A stretch of DNA of 9,810 nucleotides from an uncultured Bacteroidota bacterium (GTDB lineage Bacteria; Bacteroidota; Bacteroidia; Chitinophagales; Chitinophagaceae): contig CAMLGR010000165.1 in NCBI GenBank assembly GCA_946479615.1, forward strand, positions 1-9,810, written 5' to 3'. The notes below the pieces were generated by a model. It did not search any database and had not been told where the DNA came from. It saw only the letters and a list, made by a program, of their open reading frames with translations. The position numbers and the translations under genes are program-made. Below, piece by piece: positions 1-7,142 of this stretch; position 1 is the stretch's first letter; every line of letters begins with the position of its first letter.

Positions 1-679
1 TGATCACATCTTCAAGGGAACGGCCAATAAGATCATAATCATTTTTCATGAATCCTGTTACCAATCCCGCGATATTTCCCCATTGGCGGATAGCATCTTT
101 TAAGAGCACCTGCTGTTTTAATATTTGCCTGGCATCTGAAGTTCTTACTTCGATCTGCGGATGTACAATCGTTACATATAATTCAGGAGCCGGTATGGAA
201 ATAATATCCAGGGGATGGATCGCACGGACAAGACTTACTCCACCAAGAATACAGGGCGCAATATTGTCTGCATGCTTTACGCCGGAAGCCAGTTTCTCAC
301 CATTCATCGCAAACTGTACCAGTTCATCGCGGGAAAAAATATTGCCGAGTAAATGATTGGCGCCCACTGCCGCACCTGCTGCACTGGCTGCACTGGAACC
401 TACACCGCTTCCTGGCTTGATATGTTTCTCGATCGTTACTTCAAACCCATTGTTGGTATTCAACCTTTCCATCATCGATAACAGCACCACTCCGGCTACA
501 TTTTTTTCCGGTTCTGTTGGAAGATTGAACTCATCCCTGTTATGAATAATTACTCTGGGTTCATCGAGCAACCGGAATTCCATGATATCATAGGGATCAC
601 CAACGGCCAGTCCCAAAATATCGAATCCGCAAACGAGATTGGCGACGGTGGCGGGCGACTTTATTTTTACTTGTTTCAT
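1..679 (-). CDS. thrB: Homoserine kinase, 3' end beyond the window
   Basis: Phosphorylates homoserine to O-phosphohomoserine with ATP, the fourth step of threonine synthesis from aspartate; cytosolic. My reverse-strand translation from the ATG at 679 stays open for 226 codons to the window edge, so about the last quarter of a typical ~310-residue protein is missing. The N-terminus reads SPATVANLVCGFDILGLAV (residues 8-26), the usual start of homoserine kinases. Residues 89-97 (PGSGVGSSA) are the glycine/serine-rich ATP loop of the GHMP kinase superfamily. The start has no Shine-Dalgarno sequence, as is normal in Bacteroidota, and it sits directly before the conserved first strand. The gene follows thrA on the same strand after a 150-bp gap, in the classical thrAB order; thrC may follow outside the window. 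The gap contains a heptamer palindrome, so co-transcription with thrA is likely but not certain. Confidence 0.95.
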   Translation of the reverse strand, partial: MKQVKIKSPATVANLVCGFDILGLAVGDPYDIMEFRLLDEPRVIIHNRDEFNLPTEPEKNVAGVVLLSMMERLNTNNGFEVTIEKHIKPGSGVGSSAASAAGAAVGANHLLGNIFSRDELVQFAMNGEKLASGVKHADNIAPCILGGVSLVRAIHPLDIISIPAPELYVTIVHPQIEVRTSDARQILKQQVLLKDAIRQWGNIAGLVTGFMKNDYDLIGRSLEDVI

Positions 680-696
680 TTAAATAGTTTAAAGGA

Positions 697-832
697 AAAT
701 GTAAAATCTAAAATGTAGAATGCAAAATGTAAAAGTGATTCACTAACCCAGAGAGATATCCTTTTACATTTTAGATTTTACATTTATTTATTCCTTATTC
801 CTCATTTCTTATTTCTTATTTATTATTTATTA
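697..832. repeat. Heptamer palindrome, copy 1 (thrA-thrB gap)
   Basis: An imperfect inverted repeat that fills the gap between thrA and thrB. The left arm is a run of 7-bp units (AAATGTA, AAATCTA, AAATGTA, GAATGCA, AAATGTA). Positions 697-717 pair perfectly over 21 bp with 765-785. The next left units can pair instead with 761-770, so the hairpin has several registers. The right arm continues outward through a second unit class seen on the minus strand as AATAAGA and AATGAGG and ends in an AT-rich stretch that holds the thrA stop codon. The same unit classes recur at 6991-7142 and 7641-7818. On the thrAB transcript it would form a strong hairpin without a clean U-tract, so I infer RNA stability or partial polarity rather than full termination. 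Confidence 0.85.
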
Positions 833-3289
833 CCCTCTTCCCGCTCTCGTCACATCCGCAAACACCCCACTGGCCGTTACTTCAGCGCCGGCACCGGCGC
901 CTTTGATCACGAGCGGCTGATCTTTATACCGGTCTGTATAAAATAATACTACGTTGTCTTTTCCATACAGGTGGTAAAGATCATGTTTGGGATCGATATG
1001 CTGCAATCCTACCGAAGCCTTGCCATTGTTATACGAGGCTACGAATTTCAATTTACAGCCTTCTTTTGTTGCTTTTTCATACAACTTTTTAAAATGCGCT
1101 TCTTCTTTGGCCATGGCTGCATAAAAATCAGCGACACTTCCCTGCATACAGGAAGCCGGCATAAAAGAGTTGTTAGCGATCTCGCTCATTTCTATCTTTT
1201 CGCCTGCTTCACGTGCCAGGATCATGATCTTGCGCATGACATCGGTGCCACCGAGGTCAAGCCTTGGATCAGGTTCGGTATATCCTTCTTCCTGCGCTTG
1301 TTTTACCACATCGGCAAACAAACGGGTGCCGTCATAATTATTAAATACAAAATTCAAAGTGCCGCTTAACACTGCTTCGATACGATTGACACGGTCGCCA
1401 CTGCGGAGAAGATCGTTCAATGTACCGATGACAGGAAGGCCGGCGCCTACATTCGTTTCAAAAAGGAATTGGCAATTATATTCGCGGGCCAGGTCCTTTA
1501 ATTTTTTATAATTATCATAGGAAGAAGAGGCTGCGATCTTATTACAGGCGACAACCGATATGCTTTTTTGTAAGAACTGGTCATACATTGCAGCTACTTT
1601 ATCGTTGGCAGTCACATCTACAAAAATGGAGTTGCGGAGATTGCGGGAAATGATATTATCAGCAAACTTTTGCAGATCGGCTGGTTCCCCCTGTTCCAGT
1701 TTCTCTTTCCATTTATCCATGGGGATACCTTCTTCCTCTATCAGCATCTTACGGCTATTGCTCAAACCGATCACGCGAACCTGTAAACGCATCTGCTGTT
1801 GCAGGAAAGCAGCCTGTTGTTGTAACTGCCCGAGGAATTTAGCGCCTACATTACCTGCACCAACGATGAAAAGGTTTACCTGTTTGTAAGTAGTCTCGAA
1901 AAATTCTTCATGCAATACGTTGATGCCTTTCTTTACATCTTTGGTAGAGATAACGGCCGAGATATTTTTTTCAGAAGAACCCTGCGAGATCGCGCGGATA
2001 TTCACCCCGTTTCTTCCCATAGCGCCAAACATACGTCCACTGATACCCGGATGGCTCTTCATATTCTCACCTACCAGCGCCACGATAGAAAGATTGCCTT
2101 CGATCTTTAACGGTTCTACCTTCTGCAATGCAATTTCATTGGTAAATGCTCCGTCTACCGCCTGTTTGGCCCGGGTAGCAGCAGCGGCTTCAATGCCAAC
2201 ACAGATAGAATGTTCGGATGAACTTTGTGTAATAAGGATCACATTGATCTTTTCATTGCTCAACGATTCAAATAACCGCTTCGAAAAGCCAGGAATACCA
2301 ATCATGCCACTTCCTTCAAGACTGATCAAAGCGATATTATTGATACTGGAGATACCCCGGACAATATTTCCATTGCGGGTAGCTACCGATTCGATCAGTG
2401 TACCTTCATCACCTGGTGCAAATGTATTTTTGATCCAGACAGGTATATTTTTATTCATCACCGGCTGTATTGTCGGCGGATAGATCACCTTCGCACCAAA
2501 ATGTGAAAGTTCCATAGCTTCCTGGTAAGAAATATGCGGGATGATCCGCGCATTGCTGGTAAGACGTGGATCGGCCGTCATCATGCCACTTACATCTGTC
2601 CATATTTCCAGTTTGGTGGCTTCAGCGGCAGAGGCAATAATAGCAGCGGTATAATCAGAGCCGCCACGGCCAAGCGTGGTTGTTATTCCCTGCGCATTCG
2701 CCGCTATAAATCCGGGCAGTATATACAAATTGCCTTTATCGGCAGTAAAAAAATCACTGATCTTTTTACGGGTGGCTGCAAAATCAACTTCAGCAGCAGT
2801 AAAAACGGAATTGGTAACGATCAGGTCCCGGCTGTCTTTCCAGGTATTCTCAATTTTTTCTGATTTGAATTTGGCAGAAATGATCTGGGAAGATATCCAT
2901 TCGCCATAACTGCTGATCCTGTCTTTGGAACGCGGCGTCAGTTCTCCCAATAAAAAAATACCATTGCAGATATCTTCAATTTCATTGCAGCTTTTCTTCA
3001 CCAGGCTCAACAACTGGCTTTGATTGGCCACCGGTATCAATTGCTTGACCGTATCGAGATGGCGCTGTTCGATGACAGCAAGTTTTTCCTTGTATGATTC
3101 TTTACCTTCTGCGGCCAGTTCTGCAGCACCGAGCAACAGATCCGTTACACCTCCGAGTGCTGATACGACTACAACTGTTTTTTCTCCTTTACCGGCTGCA
3201 ACAGCGGGAATATTTTTTACGATCGCTACGACTTTATTTATGTTTTCTGCATTGGCTACTGAAGTGCCACCGAATTTTAAAACCTGCAT
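830..3289 (-). CDS. thrA: Bifunctional aspartokinase / homoserine dehydrogenase
   Basis: Catalyses the first step (aspartate to aspartyl phosphate) and the third step (aspartate semialdehyde to homoserine) of the threonine/methionine branch, in the cytosol. The 819 residues match the length of E. coli ThrA (820). The aspartokinase domain spans about 1-300, with KFGGTSVA at 5-12 and a GRGGSDYTA substrate/ATP motif at 207-215. Paired ACT regulatory domains span about 310-465, with the typical QGSSEKNIS at 436-444 that in this family forms part of the threonine-binding feedback site. The homoserine dehydrogenase begins near 470, with the nucleotide-binding GAGNVG at 477-482, GTLNF at 643-647 and EPDPRLDLGG at 672-681. 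The start has no Shine-Dalgarno sequence but gives exactly the conserved N-terminus (MQVLKFGG). It lies downstream of a Thr/Ile-rich leader ORF and upstream of thrB. Feedback inhibition by threonine is expected from the ACT domains. Confidence 0.97.
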   Translation of the reverse strand: MQVLKFGGTSVANAENINKVVAIVKNIPAVAAGKGEKTVVVVSALGGVTDLLLGAAELAAEGKESYKEKLAVIEQRHLDTVKQLIPVANQSQLLSLVKKSCNEIEDICNGIFLLGELTPRSKDRISSYGEWISSQIISAKFKSEKIENTWKDSRDLIVTNSVFTAAEVDFAATRKKISDFFTADKGNLYILPGFIAANAQGITTTLGRGGSDYTAAIIASAAEATKLEIWTDVSGMMTADPRLTSNARIIPHISYQEAMELSHFGAKVIYPPTIQPVMNKNIPVWIKNTFAPGDEGTLIESVATRNGNIVRGISSINNIALISLEGSGMIGIPGFSKRLFESLSNEKINVILITQSSSEHSICVGIEAAAATRAKQAVDGAFTNEIALQKVEPLKIEGNLSIVALVGENMKSHPGISGRMFGAMGRNGVNIRAISQGSSEKNISAVISTKDVKKGINVLHEEFFETTYKQVNLFIVGAGNVGAKFLGQLQQQAAFLQQQMRLQVRVIGLSNSRKMLIEEEGIPMDKWKEKLEQGEPADLQKFADNIISRNLRNSIFVDVTANDKVAAMYDQFLQKSISVVACNKIAASSSYDNYKKLKDLAREYNCQFLFETNVGAGLPVIGTLNDLLRSGDRVNRIEAVLSGTLNFVFNNYDGTRLFADVVKQAQEEGYTEPDPRLDLGGTDVMRKIMILAREAGEKIEMSEIANNSFMPASCMQGSVADFYAAMAKEEAHFKKLYEKATKEGCKLKFVASYNNGKASVGLQHIDPKHDLYHLYGKDNVVLFYTDRYKDQPLVIKGAGAGAEVTASGVFADVTRAGRG

Positions 3290-3330
3290 TGTTTGCTATT
3301 TGAATAGATGAAAGATTTCGCTGATGAACA

Positions 3331-3348
3331 AAAGAGTAGTAACTCTTT
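3331..3348 (-). terminator. Candidate attenuator terminator upstream of thrA
   Basis: On the minus strand AAAGAGT and ACTCTTT form a 7-bp stem with a 4-nt loop, followed by a short T-rich run (TTGTT). It lies 42 bases before the thrA start and about 50 bases after the leader-peptide stop codon, where an attenuator terminator belongs. The stem is AU-rich and the tract is interrupted, so it is weak for an intrinsic terminator. I could not identify a convincing anti-terminator pairing by eye. Confidence 0.4.
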
Positions 3349-3385
3349 GAGAAGCTTTGTAAAGCCCGGGGTTGATATGGTAAAT

Positions 3386-3407
3386 ACAATCCGCTTTAGC
3401 GGATTGT
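3386..3407 (-). promoter_or_regulatory. Perfect hairpin overlapping the thr leader stop codon
   Basis: A perfect 9-bp stem, ACAATCCGC with GCGGATTGT, closes a 4-nt loop. On the minus strand the leader ORF ends inside it: codons ACA ATC CGC form the 5' arm and the TAA stop is the loop. A ribosome finishing or stalling in the Thr/Ile codons would therefore decide whether this hairpin forms. It has no T-run after it, so I read it as a pause or anti-terminator-type element rather than a terminator. Confidence 0.55.
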
Positions 3408-3449
3408 TCCTGTTGTCGTAATAATAATGGAAGTGGCAATGGAATTCAC
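3396..3449 (-). CDS. Putative threonine-operon leader peptide (17 aa)
   Basis: A short ORF begins at GTG 3449 and would read MNSIATSIIITTTGTIR. Nine of its 17 residues are threonine or isoleucine, including the run III-TTT. It closely resembles in composition the E. coli thrL leader, which is rich in Thr and Ile codons and senses charged tRNA-Thr and tRNA-Ile. It lies 106 bp before thrA on the same strand, and its stop codon is in the loop of a perfect hairpin. No ATG exists in the frame and there is no Shine-Dalgarno sequence. A GTG at 3506 would give a 36-residue form that is also Ser/Thr/Ile/Ala-rich. The exact start is therefore uncertain. Ribosome-mediated attenuation is inferred from codon content and position; expression is unproven. 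Confidence 0.6.
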   Translation of the reverse strand: MNSIATSIIITTTGTIR

Positions 3450-3552
3450 TGCTTTAATAGAAGCTGAAGTAGTTGATGAGGCGATATGATTTAATATACT
3501 TGCCACGTTGTTAAGTGAGGCACAAGATACAGAGGAATTATGAGACTGGAAA

Positions 3553-4368
3553 TTATTTTGCCAATGATTCGGCTGCTTTTTTTACACTACCCGATTTTAT
3601 TAACAACTGTTTGGTTTTATCATAATCGGTGAGTTTCATTCTTTCCATCAGCATTTTTACACCACGATCGATCAGCTTTTCATTGGTGAGTTGCATATTC
3701 ACCATCTTATTATCTTCTACCCTGCCGAGTTGTATCATCACTGTTGTAGAGATCATATTCAGCACCAGTTTCTGCGCGGTACCACTTTTCATGCGGGTGC
3801 TGCCTGTTACAAATTCAGGCCCTACCACCACTTCAATGGGAAAATCGGCGGCTGCACTAACAGGTGTATCCGGATTACAGGAAATGCTGCCGGTGATGAT
3901 CCCGTTTTTACGGCATTCATTCAGTGCACCGATTACATAGGGTGTTGTACCGCTGGCTGCAATACCGATCACCACATCTTTATTCGATACATTAAATACC
4001 TGCAGATCTTTCCATCCTTGTTCCGCATCATCTTCTGCAAATTCGATAGCGGTAGTAATAGCTTTGGAACCGCCGGCGATCACTGCGATCACCAAACCCT
4101 GTGGCACACCGTAGGTCGGCGGGCATTCACTGGCATCGACGACAGCCAGGCGGCCGCTGGTGCCGGCTCCTATATAAAATAAACGACCACCCATCAGCAT
4201 CTTGTCGCTGATCGCTTCCGTTAATTTTTCTATTTGTGGGATTGCTGCTTTTACTGCAGCAGGAACTGTATTATCCTCTGCATTGATATGAGTAAGAATT
4301 TCACCAACGGACATTTTTTCCAGGTGACGATAAGAACTGGTCTGCTCCGTAATTTTCTCAAATGCCAT
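3553..4368 (-). CDS. murQ: N-acetylmuramic acid 6-phosphate etherase
   Basis: Cleaves the D-lactyl ether of MurNAc-6-phosphate to give GlcNAc-6-phosphate and D-lactate during peptidoglycan salvage; cytosolic. The 271-residue protein is a SIS-fold enzyme, slightly shorter than E. coli MurQ (298). Residues 66-87 carry the signature IGAGTSGRLAVVDASECPPT, followed by SASGTTPYV-type SIS residues near 137-145 and the GPEFVTGSTRMKSGTAQK block at 183-200. Glu81 and Glu112 fall at the same spacing (31 residues) as the catalytic glutamates Glu83 and Glu114 of E. coli MurQ. It starts 10 bp after the end of the upstream kinase gene, so the two are almost surely one transcript. A C-terminal helical tail (about 245-271) is present. 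No frameshift or odd composition is seen. Confidence 0.96.
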   Translation of the reverse strand: MAFEKITEQTSSYRHLEKMSVGEILTHINAEDNTVPAAVKAAIPQIEKLTEAISDKMLMGGRLFYIGAGTSGRLAVVDASECPPTYGVPQGLVIAVIAGGSKAITTAIEFAEDDAEQGWKDLQVFNVSNKDVVIGIAASGTTPYVIGALNECRKNGIITGSISCNPDTPVSAAADFPIEVVVGPEFVTGSTRMKSGTAQKLVLNMISTTVMIQLGRVEDNKMVNMQLTNEKLIDRGVKMLMERMKLTDYDKTKQLLIKSGSVKKAAESLAK

Positions 4369-4378
4369 AAATCATCTT

Positions 4379-5218
4379 TTAACTATGGTAATCGATCAAG
4401 CCATTCATTGGTTTCTTCATCACTTTTCCCAACTCGAATTCATAGCCCCTGCAAAGTTCTTTCAACACATCCTTAAATCCAAATGCGACACTACCCACAA
4501 AGTTGACCGGATACTTCCAGATTTCATTGTATTTGCAAAGATGATTAAAGAAAAAGTCATTCAGGCCATCTTCGATGATATTTTCTATCATATAATGAGT
4601 GCGGTTTTCTGCAAGGAACTTTGCAAAACCGGCTAAATACCTGTTGGGTAATGGTTTCTTATATACATTTTCCAGGATCTCTGCCGTATTGGTCAGGTAG
4701 GTCACATCAAAACGACCACGCAATTCTTCATCAAATGTGCCATACAGATAATATTGCAATACTTTTCGTCCCAGGTAGGCCCCACTGCCTTCATCGCCCA
4801 ATACATATCCAAGCCCCGGGCTGTTCCGTACTATCCTGCTTCCATTATAATAACAGGAATTGGAACCAGTTCCCAATATACAGGCGATCCCTTTTTCGTG
4901 ACCGCATACCGAGCGGGCGGCACCAAGCAGATCACTGTTGACCTCTATCGCTGCTTTCGGAAACACTTTGCGAAGTGCATTTTTTACCAGTTTTACATTG
5001 GCAGGATTAGCGCAACCAGTACCATAATAATACACTTCATCGATCCGGGTATTTTTAAGCCGGGGAATAAGTTCTTTGACGAGCAGATCACGGATCTGTC
5101 CGGTATCCAAAAAATAAGGACTGATCCCCTGCGTGATAATTGACCGGGTTTTACCATCCCCTACCAATCCCCACTCGGCTTTGGTAGCCCCGCTATCTGC
5201 TATGAGTTGTATTGACAT
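4379..5218 (-). CDS. BadF/NAGK-family amino-sugar kinase (MurK-like)
   Basis: An ASKHA-fold ATP-dependent kinase of the BadF/BadG/BcrA and N-acetylglucosamine kinase family, 279 residues. Visible motifs are the N-terminal phosphate loop DSGATKAEW (8-16), a candidate catalytic aspartate in NSDLLGA (94-100), the second phosphate motif GTGSNS (116-121), GDEGSGAYLG (141-150) and the adenosine-loop-like VGSVAFGF (241-248). The tight link to murQ (10-bp gap, kinase first) suggests that it makes the MurQ substrate, MurNAc-6-phosphate. In Tannerella forsythia a kinase of this type, MurK, is encoded next to murQ and acts on MurNAc. GlcNAc or another amino sugar remains possible, because the family is promiscuous and no residue I can see settles specificity. 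No transporter gene lies next to it here, unlike in Tannerella. Confidence 0.85.
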   Translation of the reverse strand: MSIQLIADSGATKAEWGLVGDGKTRSIITQGISPYFLDTGQIRDLLVKELIPRLKNTRIDEVYYYGTGCANPANVKLVKNALRKVFPKAAIEVNSDLLGAARSVCGHEKGIACILGTGSNSCYYNGSRIVRNSPGLGYVLGDEGSGAYLGRKVLQYYLYGTFDEELRGRFDVTYLTNTAEILENVYKKPLPNRYLAGFAKFLAENRTHYMIENIIEDGLNDFFFNHLCKYNEIWKYPVNFVGSVAFGFKDVLKELCRGYEFELGKVMKKPMNGLIDYHS

Positions 5219-5251
5219 TTTTTTATTGTTATTATGAAGAAGGCAATCTTT

Positions 5252-5331
5252 CGGTTTGACAACCGGCAGTTAATTTCTGATTATTGGATGAAGCCGCCAC
5301 TCCAGGACACTGACTGCCGGCTGTCAAACCG
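5252..5331. repeat. 19-bp inverted repeat between divergent genes
   Basis: The arms CGGTTTGACAACCGGCAGT (5252-5270) and ACTGCCGGCTGTCAAACCG (5313-5331) match at 18 of 19 positions, with a 42-bp spacer. The one mismatch becomes a U-G pair in a minus-strand transcript, so the stem would be fully paired in a 5' leader of the kinase gene. It could be an RNA hairpin, a paired operator for the divergent promoters, or a small repeat/MITE-like element. No target-site duplication is evident at its ends. Confidence 0.6.
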
Positions 5332-5350
5332 CTAGACTGCTACACTGAAC

Positions 5351-5379
5351 TTGGCATTCCGTTCAAATCCAGTATTTTG
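5351..5379 (+). promoter_or_regulatory. Candidate housekeeping promoter for the S41 protease
   Basis: TTG (5351-5353) lies 19 bp before TATTTTG (5373-5379). This resembles the Bacteroidota housekeeping pattern (TTG near -33, TAnnTTTG near -7), although the -7 element is one base short of the consensus. Transcription would begin about 15-20 bases before the ATG at 5403. Confidence 0.45.
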
Positions 5380-5402
5380 CAGACAAATTACGCTAAAGAT
5401 AA

Positions 5403-6995
5403 ATGATGGGAACTAAAAAATTGCAGGTTTGGCTACCACTTCTCTTCTCCATAGTATTGATCGCAGGAATGTTTTTCGGGTATAAGCTGAACACAGCAGG
5501 TAACACTAAGGGTTTTTTTCAAACCAGTAAATCCACCTCGCTTCAGGAAGCACTCGACCTGATCCGTTTAAAATATGTTGATGCGGTAAATATCGATTCA
5601 CTCGAAGGTGGCGCTATACAGGAAATGATGAGCGCACTCGATCCGCACTCCGTATATTTTCCACCCGTTCAATTGAAAGAAGTCAATGAAGAACTGGCCG
5701 GCAATTTTGACGGCATCGGTGTTGAGTTCAATATTTTTAATGATACGGTGAATATAGTATATGTAGTACCTGAAGGTCCGAGTGATAAAGCCGGACTGAA
5801 GATCGGTGACCAGTTATTAAAAGCGGACAGTAGTTTCCTGAGTGGAAAAGGACTGGGTACCGCGCAGATCAAGGAACATATACGTGGTGAAAGAGGATCG
5901 AAAACCAACCTCGTTGTGTTGAGAAATGGCGCACAGCAAACGGTACAGGTAACAAGAGGAAGTATACCCGTGTATTCAGTCGATGCTTCTTATATGATCG
6001 ATGCTACTACAGGTTATATCAAGCTGAATAAATTTACCGAGACCAGTTACGAAGAATTCATGAGTGCATTGGAAGGATTGCAGAAACAAGGCATGAAGCA
6101 ACTGATCTACGATCTGCGTGGCAATGGTGGTGGCTATATGAATGAAGCCATCGATATGGCTGATGAATTTCTGGATGGAGATAAATTAGTCGTGTATACA
6201 CAAGGCGTCAATAGTAAAAAACGCGAATACCGCTGTAAACGCCCGGGTTTATTTGAAACAGGAAAACTGGTATTATTGGTAGACGAACTTTCTGCCAGTG
6301 CTACGGAAGTATTGACCGGCGCTTTACAGGACTGGGACAGGGCCACGATCGTCGGCCGCCGCACATTTGGTAAAGGATTGGTGCAGGAGCAATATGATCT
6401 GAGTGATGGTTCGGCACTCCGTTTAACAGTTGCGCGGTATTATACACCATTGGGAAGAAGTATTCAGCGTCCTTATGACAAGGGAAAGAAAGTGTATATG
6501 GATGAGATCTGGGAGCGGTATTCCAATGGCGAAGCATTATATGCCGATTCCAATAAGATCAGTAATGGAAAACAATTCGAAACACCGGCTCATCGCATCG
6601 TATATGGTGGTGGCGGTATCATGCCGGATATATTTGTGCCCATCGATACTTCTACCTATCCTGCCGGTATCAACCGGATCTTTGTAAATGGCAACTTCAA
6701 TAATTTCGTTTATCTCTATTATTTGCGTCATCGCCCTGATATTGATAAATATTCTTCTGCCGGTGCTTACCTGCAGGGATTCGAAGGAATGAATGGCATG
6801 TGGGATCAGTTTACACAATATGCAGCGAAAGATTCTGTGAACCTGCAGGTATTAAATGATCAGCAAAAGGAAGTATTGCAAAGAAGATTAAAAGCCTATC
6901 TCGGCCGGTTTCGCTGGAGAAACTCTGGCTATTACCAGGTATTGAATGATGATGACCTGGTGATCAGGAAAGCGGTGGAAGAGTTGAGGAAATAA
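5403..6995 (+). CDS. S41-family C-terminal processing protease
   Basis: A periplasm-facing serine protease of the CtpA/Prc family (MEROPS S41), which cleaves envelope proteins near their C-termini. The 530 residues contain an N-terminal hydrophobic anchor (about 9-27, uncleaved signal or signal peptide), a cap/N-domain with the family's SALDPHSVYFPP (77-88), a PDZ domain (about 90-185) and the peptidase core. The core shows YIKLNKFTE at 205-213, DLRGNGGG at 237-244, the nucleophile Ser299 in LSASATE, and Lys324 and Gln328 in FGKGLVQ. The 25-residue Ser-Lys spacing equals that of plant-type CtpA, so the catalytic dyad is intact. A C-terminal extension of about 170 residues follows, as in Bacteroidota homologues. 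ATG at 5403 and ATG at 5406 are both possible starts. It is monocistronic, with its stop codon inside a heptamer palindrome that probably also ends its transcript. The native substrate is unknown. Confidence 0.95.
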   Translation: MMGTKKLQVWLPLLFSIVLIAGMFFGYKLNTAGNTKGFFQTSKSTSLQEALDLIRLKYVDAVNIDSLEGGAIQEMMSALDPHSVYFPPVQLKEVNEELAGNFDGIGVEFNIFNDTVNIVYVVPEGPSDKAGLKIGDQLLKADSSFLSGKGLGTAQIKEHIRGERGSKTNLVVLRNGAQQTVQVTRGSIPVYSVDASYMIDATTGYIKLNKFTETSYEEFMSALEGLQKQGMKQLIYDLRGNGGGYMNEAIDMADEFLDGDKLVVYTQGVNSKKREYRCKRPGLFETGKLVLLVDELSASATEVLTGALQDWDRATIVGRRTFGKGLVQEQYDLSDGSALRLTVARYYTPLGRSIQRPYDKGKKVYMDEIWERYSNGEALYADSNKISNGKQFETPAHRIVYGGGGIMPDIFVPIDTSTYPAGINRIFVNGNFNNFVYLYYLRHRPDIDKYSSAGAYLQGFEGMNGMWDQFTQYAAKDSVNLQVLNDQQKEVLQRRLKAYLGRFRWRNSGYYQVLNDDDLVIRKAVEELRK

Positions 6996-7142
6996 GAAAT
7001 GAGGAAGTAAATGTAAAATGTAGGATGTAAAATATAAAATGTAAAAGGAGTGATCGGTATCCGGCCACTCCTTTTACATTTTACATTCTGGATTTTGCGG
7101 TTCTACATTTACTTCCTCATTCCTTATTTCTCATTTCTTATT
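6991..7142. repeat. Heptamer palindrome, copy 2 (between convergent genes)
   Basis: An imperfect palindrome that fills the gap between the S41 protease gene and the leftward membrane-protein gene. From the outside in, both arms carry AATAAGA, AATGAGG-type units, the linker AAGTA, then AATGTAA-type heptamers. The core AATGTAAAAGGAGTG (7038-7052) pairs perfectly over 15 bp with 7066-7080 around a 13-nt loop. The right arm has two extra outer units and an AACCGCA unit missing from the left, as expected from gain and loss of heptamers. The core hairpin is flanked by T-rich sequence on both strands and probably acts as a bidirectional terminator. Each outermost AATAAGA unit contains the stop codon of the adjacent gene. 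Confidence 0.88.

Noticed and set aside
971..2863. Several rightward ORFs of 60-190 codons opposite thrA
   Set aside because: They are antisense shadows of a strongly conserved gene, with no promoters and low-complexity translations.
3396..3506. A 36-residue form of the thr leader starting at GTG 3506
   Set aside because: It stays open and is Ser/Thr/Ile-rich, but leader peptides are usually shorter and the Thr/Ile run is at the 3' end either way; I kept the 17-codon form and note the doubt.
3480..3552. A promoter for the thr leader (TTG and TATATTAA on the minus strand)
   Set aside because: The spacing is 24 bases and the -7 element lacks the TTTG part, so I could not support it.
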